Positions 59,611-64,000 of a DNA stretch of 64,000 nt are shown here, in pieces. The translations under genes and the position numbers were made by a program. Location of the stretch: positions 42,884 to 106,883 of the forward strand of contig JAFKKO010000114.1 in assembly GCA_017305455.1 (NCBI GenBank), in the 5' to 3' direction. Within the stretch, counting starts at the first letter, position 1, and each line of letters begins with the position of its first letter. A model generated the notes under the pieces. The model was not told the origin of the DNA. It did not search any database and saw nothing but the letters and a program-made list of their open reading frames with translations. Source of the DNA: Hyphomicrobiales bacterium. GTDB taxonomy: Bacteria; Pseudomonadota; Alphaproteobacteria; Rhizobiales; Xanthobacteraceae.

Positions 59611-60309
59611 ATGGCAGCACGTATGACAAGCGACTCGCGACGCCGGCAAATTCTCGAAGCCGCCAAAGGGTGCTTTGCGCGCCATGGTTTTGCCGGAACG
59701 ACCACCAAAAGTCTGGCCGCGGCGGCGGGCATCTCCGAAGGGCTGCTGTTCAAGCACTTCGCCACCAAGGCGACGCTTTATGCCGAGATTCTCGCTGAAT
59801 CCTGCGAGGCCGAGCCGGAACTCAACCGCCTTCTGGAGCTTGAGCCCTCGACCGCGACTCTGGTGGAGTTCGTGCGCCGCATGGTGCGGCATTTTCTTGC
59901 CATGCGGGCGAAAGCGGACCGCGAGGAAACGCAACGCCTGCGGCTGATCGTTTCCAGCCATCTCGACGATGGCGAGTTCGCCCGGCTGCTGTTTGAGAAG
60001 GTGGGGCATCTGGTGGCTCCGGTTTTCGTGGCGTCACTCGAACGGGCGGTCGCGGCCGGTGAAGCGACACCGGTTCAGGGCGCTCCGCTCAACCTGTTCT
60101 GGTACGGGCATCATCTCATTCAAATGGTCGCCCTGACACGGCTACCGGCGTCTCCGGCGCTGAACTATCCGAAGGATGAAGACCTTGAACGCGACTTGTG
60201 CGATTTCATTCTGCGCGGAATTGGGCTAACCGGGCCGGCCATCGCCGCCCATCTTGATTCCACGACCTCGACGAACGCCACGCAACATCGGATTGCAGAG
60301 AGCGCCTGA
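59611..60309 (+). CDS. TetR-family regulator of the RND pump
   Basis: A 232-residue TetR protein: N-terminal helix-turn-helix (RRRQILEAAKGCFARHGFAGTTTKSLAAAAGISEGLLFKHFATKATLYAEIL) followed by a helical effector domain with LVEFVRRMVRHFLAMRA and LFWYGHHLIQMVALTRL. It precedes the membrane fusion protein gene by one base and so is transcribed with the pump, a typical autoregulated efflux arrangement. The start at ATG 59611 is chosen; MTSDS at 59623 is possible, and a longer frame to 59554 crosses the operator. Confidence 0.85.
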   Translation: MAARMTSDSRRRQILEAAKGCFARHGFAGTTTKSLAAAAGISEGLLFKHFATKATLYAEILAESCEAEPELNRLLELEPSTATLVEFVRRMVRHFLAMRAKADREETQRLRLIVSSHLDDGEFARLLFEKVGHLVAPVFVASLERAVAAGEATPVQGAPLNLFWYGHHLIQMVALTRLPASPALNYPKDEDLERDLCDFILRGIGLTGPAIAAHLDSTTSTNATQHRIAESA

Positions 60310-60310
60310 C

Positions 60311-61519
60311 ATGACCGTTTCGACCGACGCCAATATTGCCCCGAGGACGGCCGACAAAACCGGACGCGCAGCGCCGCTGCCGCCGCATCGCGTGCGCACG
60401 CGGCGCTGGTTCATCATCGTCGGATTGATCCTGCTTGTGGTCGTGGGCGGCTTTTGGGGCTTCAACGCCTTTCGCAGTCACATGATCGCGCAGTTCTTCG
60501 CCAACAACAAACCGCCGCCGGTCAATGTCAGCGTGGCGGAGGCGAAGAACGAGGTGGCCCCGAACATCCTGACCGCGATCGGCGATCTCGCCGCCGTGCA
60601 TCAGGTCGATGTGTCGTCCGACGTGCCGGGTCGCGTCACCGAAATCAAGTTCACCGCGGGCGCGCGCGTGAAGGCGGGGGATCCGCTGGTCCAGTTGTTC
60701 GATGCACCCGAGCGCGCCGACCTTGCCAGCTACAAGGCGCAGACCCTCGCCGCCGAGCTTGCGCTCGATCGTGCCAAGGCGCTGCTGACCAAACAGGCGG
60801 GCACCCAGGCCACCGTCGATCAGGCGCAGGCCGCCTACGATCAGGCCAACGCCGCGATTGCCAAGACCGAGGCAGTGATTTCGCAGAAGCTGGTGCGCGC
60901 GCCGTTCGCGGGCGAGCTCGGCGTGCGCCGTGTCGAGGTCGGACAATATCTCAGCGCGGGCACCCAGATCGTGTCGCTCACCGACCTTTCCAAGGTGTTC
61001 CTGAACTTCACCGTGACGGAGAAGGACAGCGCCATCCTCAAGGTGGGGCAGACCGTCAAGGTGGTGGTCGATGCCTATCCGGGCCGCGCCTTCGAGGGCA
61101 AGATCACCACGATCGAGCCGCAGATCAGCTCTGATACCCGCAACATCCGCGTGCAGGGAACCATCGACAATCCCGAGGGCATCCTCAAGCCCGGCATGTT
61201 TGCCACCACCTCGGTGCTGCTGCCGCCGGAGCCCGCGCAGGTGACGCTGCCGGAAACCGCGGTCGACTACACGCTGTATGGCGACTCGGTTTTCGTCATC
61301 AAGGAGAAGAAGGGTGACGACGGCAAATCGTCGTTCACCGCGGAACGCTCGGCGGTGAAGACCGGCAAGCGCTTCGAGGGCAAGGTCGTGATCCTGTCCG
61401 GCGTCAATCCCGGCGACCGCGTTGTCGCGGTCGGCCAGTTGAAATTGCAGTCGGGCGCCGCGGTAACGATCTCGTCCGATCCGCCGCCGCCGATCCCGGC
61501 AAAGCCGCCGCGCTACTGA
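60311..61519 (+). CDS. RND efflux membrane fusion protein
   Basis: A 402-residue periplasmic adaptor anchored by one N-terminal span (WFIIVGLILLVVVGGFWGF). The HlyD/AcrA-type lipoyl and hairpin regions are visible: DVPGRVTEIKFTAGARVKAGDPLVQLFDAPE, a helical hairpin (LALDRAKALLTKQAGTQATVDQAQAAYDQANAAI), APFAGELGVRRVEVGQYLSAG and GMFATTSVLLPPEPAQVTLPETAVDYTLYGDSVFVI. It links the RND pump to an outer membrane channel. It overlaps no neighbour but starts one base after the TetR stop. Confidence 0.92.
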   Translation: MTVSTDANIAPRTADKTGRAAPLPPHRVRTRRWFIIVGLILLVVVGGFWGFNAFRSHMIAQFFANNKPPPVNVSVAEAKNEVAPNILTAIGDLAAVHQVDVSSDVPGRVTEIKFTAGARVKAGDPLVQLFDAPERADLASYKAQTLAAELALDRAKALLTKQAGTQATVDQAQAAYDQANAAIAKTEAVISQKLVRAPFAGELGVRRVEVGQYLSAGTQIVSLTDLSKVFLNFTVTEKDSAILKVGQTVKVVVDAYPGRAFEGKITTIEPQISSDTRNIRVQGTIDNPEGILKPGMFATTSVLLPPEPAQVTLPETAVDYTLYGDSVFVIKEKKGDDGKSSFTAERSAVKTGKRFEGKVVILSGVNPGDRVVAVGQLKLQSGAAVTISSDPPPPIPAKPPRY

Positions 61520-61543
61520 AGACCGGCACGGAGTTCAGAGCAA

Positions 61544-64000
61544 ATGGCGTTCACCGACATTTTCATCAAGCGGCCGGTGCTGTCGCTGGTGGTCAGCCTG
61601 CTGATCCTGCTGATCGGCTTCAAGGCGGCGACGAGTCTGCCGATCCGTCAGTATCCGAAGCTGTCGAACACCGTGGTGACCATCACCACGGTGTATCCCG
61701 GCGCGTCTCCGGATCTGATGCAGGGCTTCATCACCACGCCGATCGAGCAGGCGGTGGCTTCCGCCGAAGGCGTCGACTACATCACCTCGTCGTCGGTGCA
61801 GGGCACCAGCACGATCCAGGTCTACGTCAAGCTCAACTTCAACCCGAACCAGGCGCTGACCGAAGTGCTGGCCAAGGTGAACTCGGTCAAATACCTGATT
61901 CCGAAGGAAGCCAACGACCCGGTGATCCTCAAATCCACCGGCCAGACCACGGCGGTGATGTATATCGGCTTCGCCAGCGACGAGCTCGGCGGCTCTGCGA
62001 TCTCCGACTATCTGACGCGCGTGGTGCAGCCGATCCTCTCGACGGTGGACGGCGTGGCGTCGGCCGACATTCTCGGCGGCCAGACCTTCGCGATGCGGCT
62101 GTGGCTCGATCCCGCCCGCATGTCGGGCCGCGGGGTCTCCGCCGGCGACGTGGTCGCCGCGATCCAGGCCAACAACTATCAGGCCGCAGCCGGTCAGTCC
62201 AAAGGCTACTACGTCGTCTCCAACGTCACCACGAACTCCGACCTCAACAATGTCGAGCAGTTCAAGCGCATGACCGTCAAGGCCAAGGACGGCGCGCTGA
62301 TCCGCATGGAAGACATCGCGACGGTCGAACTCGCGGCGCAGAGCGCCGACGCCAGCGTGGCGCTGAACGGCCAGCATGCGATCTTCATCGGCGTGCAGGC
62401 GACGCCGGAGGGCAACCCGCTCAACATCGTCAAGGGCGTGCGCGCGCTGTTCCCGGAGATCGAACGCAACCTGCCGCCGTCGCTGAAGATGACGGTAGCC
62501 TACGACTCCACCAAGTTCATCCAGTCGTCGATCGACGAGGTGCAGAAGACGCTGATCGAGGCCGTGGTCATCGTGATCGTGGTGATCTTCCTGTTCCTCG
62601 CCTCGTTCCGCTCGGTGATCATTCCGGTGGTCACCATTCCGCTGTCGCTGATCGGCGTCTGCTCGCTGATGCTGGTCATGGGCTTCAGCCTCAATCTGTT
62701 GACGCTGCTGGCGATGGTGCTCGCCATCGGCCTCGTGGTCGACGACGCCATCGTGGTGGTGGAGAACATCCACCGCCATCTGGAGGAGGGCAAGTCGCCG
62801 GTGCAGGCCTCGCTGATTGGCGCGCGCGAGATCGTCGGCCCGGTCATCTCCATGACCATCACGCTCGCGGCGGTGTATGCGCCGATCGGCTTCCTCGGCG
62901 GCGTCACCGGGTCGCTGTTCCGCGAATTCGCCTTCACGCTGGCGGGATCGGTGATCGTGTCGGGCGTCATCGCGCTGACGCTGTCGCCGATGATGTGTTC
63001 GGTGCTGCTGCGTCATACCGACCAGAGCCGCTTTGCGCAGAAGGTCGAGGACATCTTCCGCTCGGTCACCCGCGGCTACGGCCGGCTCTTGGACCGCTCG
63101 CTGGACTACCGGCCGGTCACCGCGCTGTTCGCCGTGGTGATCCTCGGCCTTGTCGGCTTCCTTTACATCAACACCAGCAAGGAGCTGGCGCCGGAAGAAG
63201 ATCAGGGCATCCTGTTCTCGATGACCAAGGCGCCGAAATACGCCAACATCGACTACGCCAATTATTATGGCGACAAGCTCGACAAGGCGTTCGCCAAGTT
63301 TCCCGAGACCGATCTGCGCTTCATCCTCAACGGCATTCCCAGTCCGAACATGGGCATCGCCGGCATGATCCTCAAGCCGTGGGACGAGCGCAAGCGCTCC
63401 TCCACCGCGATGAAGCAGGAGGTGCAGAACGAGGTCAGCAAGATCGAGGGCACGCAGGCGTTTGTCTTCAACCTGCCGCCGCTGCCGGGCGGACCCGGCG
63501 GTCTGCCGATCCAGATGGTGATCAACTCCACCAACGACTTTCGTCAGGTCTATCAGGAGATGGCGAAGCTGAAGGACGCCGCGCGCAAGAGCGGCCTGTT
63601 CATCGCCGTCGACAGCGACCTCGATTTCAACCAGCCGATCGTGCGGGTGCGGATCGATCGCAGCAAGGCCAATGAGCTTGGCATCACCATGGCGGCGGTC
63701 GGCAACACGCTCGCCACCGCGCTCGGCGGCAACTACGTCAACCGCTTCAACCTCGAGGGCCGCTCCTATCAGGTGATCCCGCAGGTGCCGCGCGAGCTGC
63801 GTCTGACGCCGGACTCGCTCGACAATTTCTATGTCGCGACGACGACCGGCCGTCAGGTGCCGCTCTCGACCGTCGTGTCGATCCAGACCGGCACCGATCC
63901 GAACGCGCTGACGCATTACAACCAGCTCAACTCGGCGACCTTCCAGGCCGTCGCGATGCCGGGCGTCACCATCGGCAAGGCGGTGGAATTCCTGGAGGAG
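61544..64000 (+). CDS. RND multidrug efflux pump, 3' end beyond window
   Basis: An open frame from ATG 61544 to the window edge encodes 819 residues of an RND pump of the hydrophobe/amphiphile (AcrB/MexB-like) type. It begins AFTDIFIKRPVLSLVVSLLILLIGF; the proton relay helix includes LLAMVLAIGLVVDDAIVVVENIHRHLEEG with the conserved Asp pair. The periplasmic porter domains and the second set of spans are present. Full length would be about 1030-1050 residues. Substrates are not predictable. Outer membrane channel gene is not in view. Confidence 0.93.
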   Translation, partial: MAFTDIFIKRPVLSLVVSLLILLIGFKAATSLPIRQYPKLSNTVVTITTVYPGASPDLMQGFITTPIEQAVASAEGVDYITSSSVQGTSTIQVYVKLNFNPNQALTEVLAKVNSVKYLIPKEANDPVILKSTGQTTAVMYIGFASDELGGSAISDYLTRVVQPILSTVDGVASADILGGQTFAMRLWLDPARMSGRGVSAGDVVAAIQANNYQAAAGQSKGYYVVSNVTTNSDLNNVEQFKRMTVKAKDGALIRMEDIATVELAAQSADASVALNGQHAIFIGVQATPEGNPLNIVKGVRALFPEIERNLPPSLKMTVAYDSTKFIQSSIDEVQKTLIEAVVIVIVVIFLFLASFRSVIIPVVTIPLSLIGVCSLMLVMGFSLNLLTLLAMVLAIGLVVDDAIVVVENIHRHLEEGKSPVQASLIGAREIVGPVISMTITLAAVYAPIGFLGGVTGSLFREFAFTLAGSVIVSGVIALTLSPMMCSVLLRHTDQSRFAQKVEDIFRSVTRGYGRLLDRSLDYRPVTALFAVVILGLVGFLYINTSKELAPEEDQGILFSMTKAPKYANIDYANYYGDKLDKAFAKFPETDLRFILNGIPSPNMGIAGMILKPWDERKRSSTAMKQEVQNEVSKIEGTQAFVFNLPPLPGGPGGLPIQMVINSTNDFRQVYQEMAKLKDAARKSGLFIAVDSDLDFNQPIVRVRIDRSKANELGITMAAVGNTLATALGGNYVNRFNLEGRSYQVIPQVPRELRLTPDSLDNFYVATTTGRQVPLSTVVSIQTGTDPNALTHYNQLNSATFQAVAMPGVTIGKAVEFLEE

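Noticed and set aside
61535-63916. 793-codon minus-strand frame opposite the RND pump
   Set aside because: Antisense to a well-conserved pump with no own motif.

Overview
The window is GC-rich DNA densely packed with genes on both strands. Codon use, the gene set and the intergenic palindromic repeats suggest an alphaproteobacterium of the Bradyrhizobium/Rhodopseudomonas/Afipia group (Nitrobacteraceae). This placement is inferred from gene content and was not tested by database search. I see no rRNA, tRNA, CRISPR array, transposase or prophage.

(1) 1-10.7 kb: thiosulfate oxidation. A partial DsrE-like protein, a YeeE/YedE permease (soxT-like), soxR, soxS, soxV, a secreted HbpS/GlcG-like protein, soxX, soxA, soxY, soxZ, soxB, soxC, soxD and a class I cytochrome c, closed by a strong terminator. 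A truncated solute-binding protein follows.

(2) 11.2-24.8 kb: C2-sulfonate catabolism. The reconstructed scheme is: isethionate uptake (MHS transporter) and oxidation (GMC dehydrogenase, IseJ-like) to sulfoacetaldehyde; sulfoacetate uptake (MFS), activation by a two-subunit succinyl-CoA-synthetase-like ligase, and reduction by an acylating aldehyde dehydrogenase (SauS-like) to the same sulfoacetaldehyde; cleavage by Xsc to acetyl phosphate and sulfite; Pta converts acetyl phosphate to acetyl-CoA. Two paralogous IclR regulators and one LysR regulator sit at the divergent promoters. The released sulfite is a possible link to the adjacent sox genes. The absence of an AMP-forming SauT and the presence of a CoA-ligase of succinyl-CoA synthetase type is the most notable point of the window.

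(3) 25-41.9 kb: mixed functions. A chemoreceptor with an unusual Trp-repeat N terminus, bioA-bioD-bioF, exbB-exbD-tonB, a ku operon with two small basic-tailed proteins, an Omp31-type outer membrane protein, molybdenum cofactor genes mobA/mobB/moeA with a coupled tusA-like gene, an OFA-family transporter and two small proteins.

(4) 42-59.4 kb: a catabolic region of unknown substrate. On the minus strand lie a GntR regulator, a large FAD/Fe-S oxidoreductase, an orphan solute-binding protein, a GlcG-like protein, a class III CoA-transferase, a crotonase, a DSD1-type PLP enzyme and an M20 amidohydrolase. Divergently on the plus strand lie two paralogous serine-glyoxylate-type aminotransferases around a ketopantoate-reductase-like protein, then a tctCBA-type tripartite transporter.

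(5) 59.5-64 kb: a TetR regulator with an overlapping operator/promoter, a membrane fusion protein and an RND pump that runs off the end.
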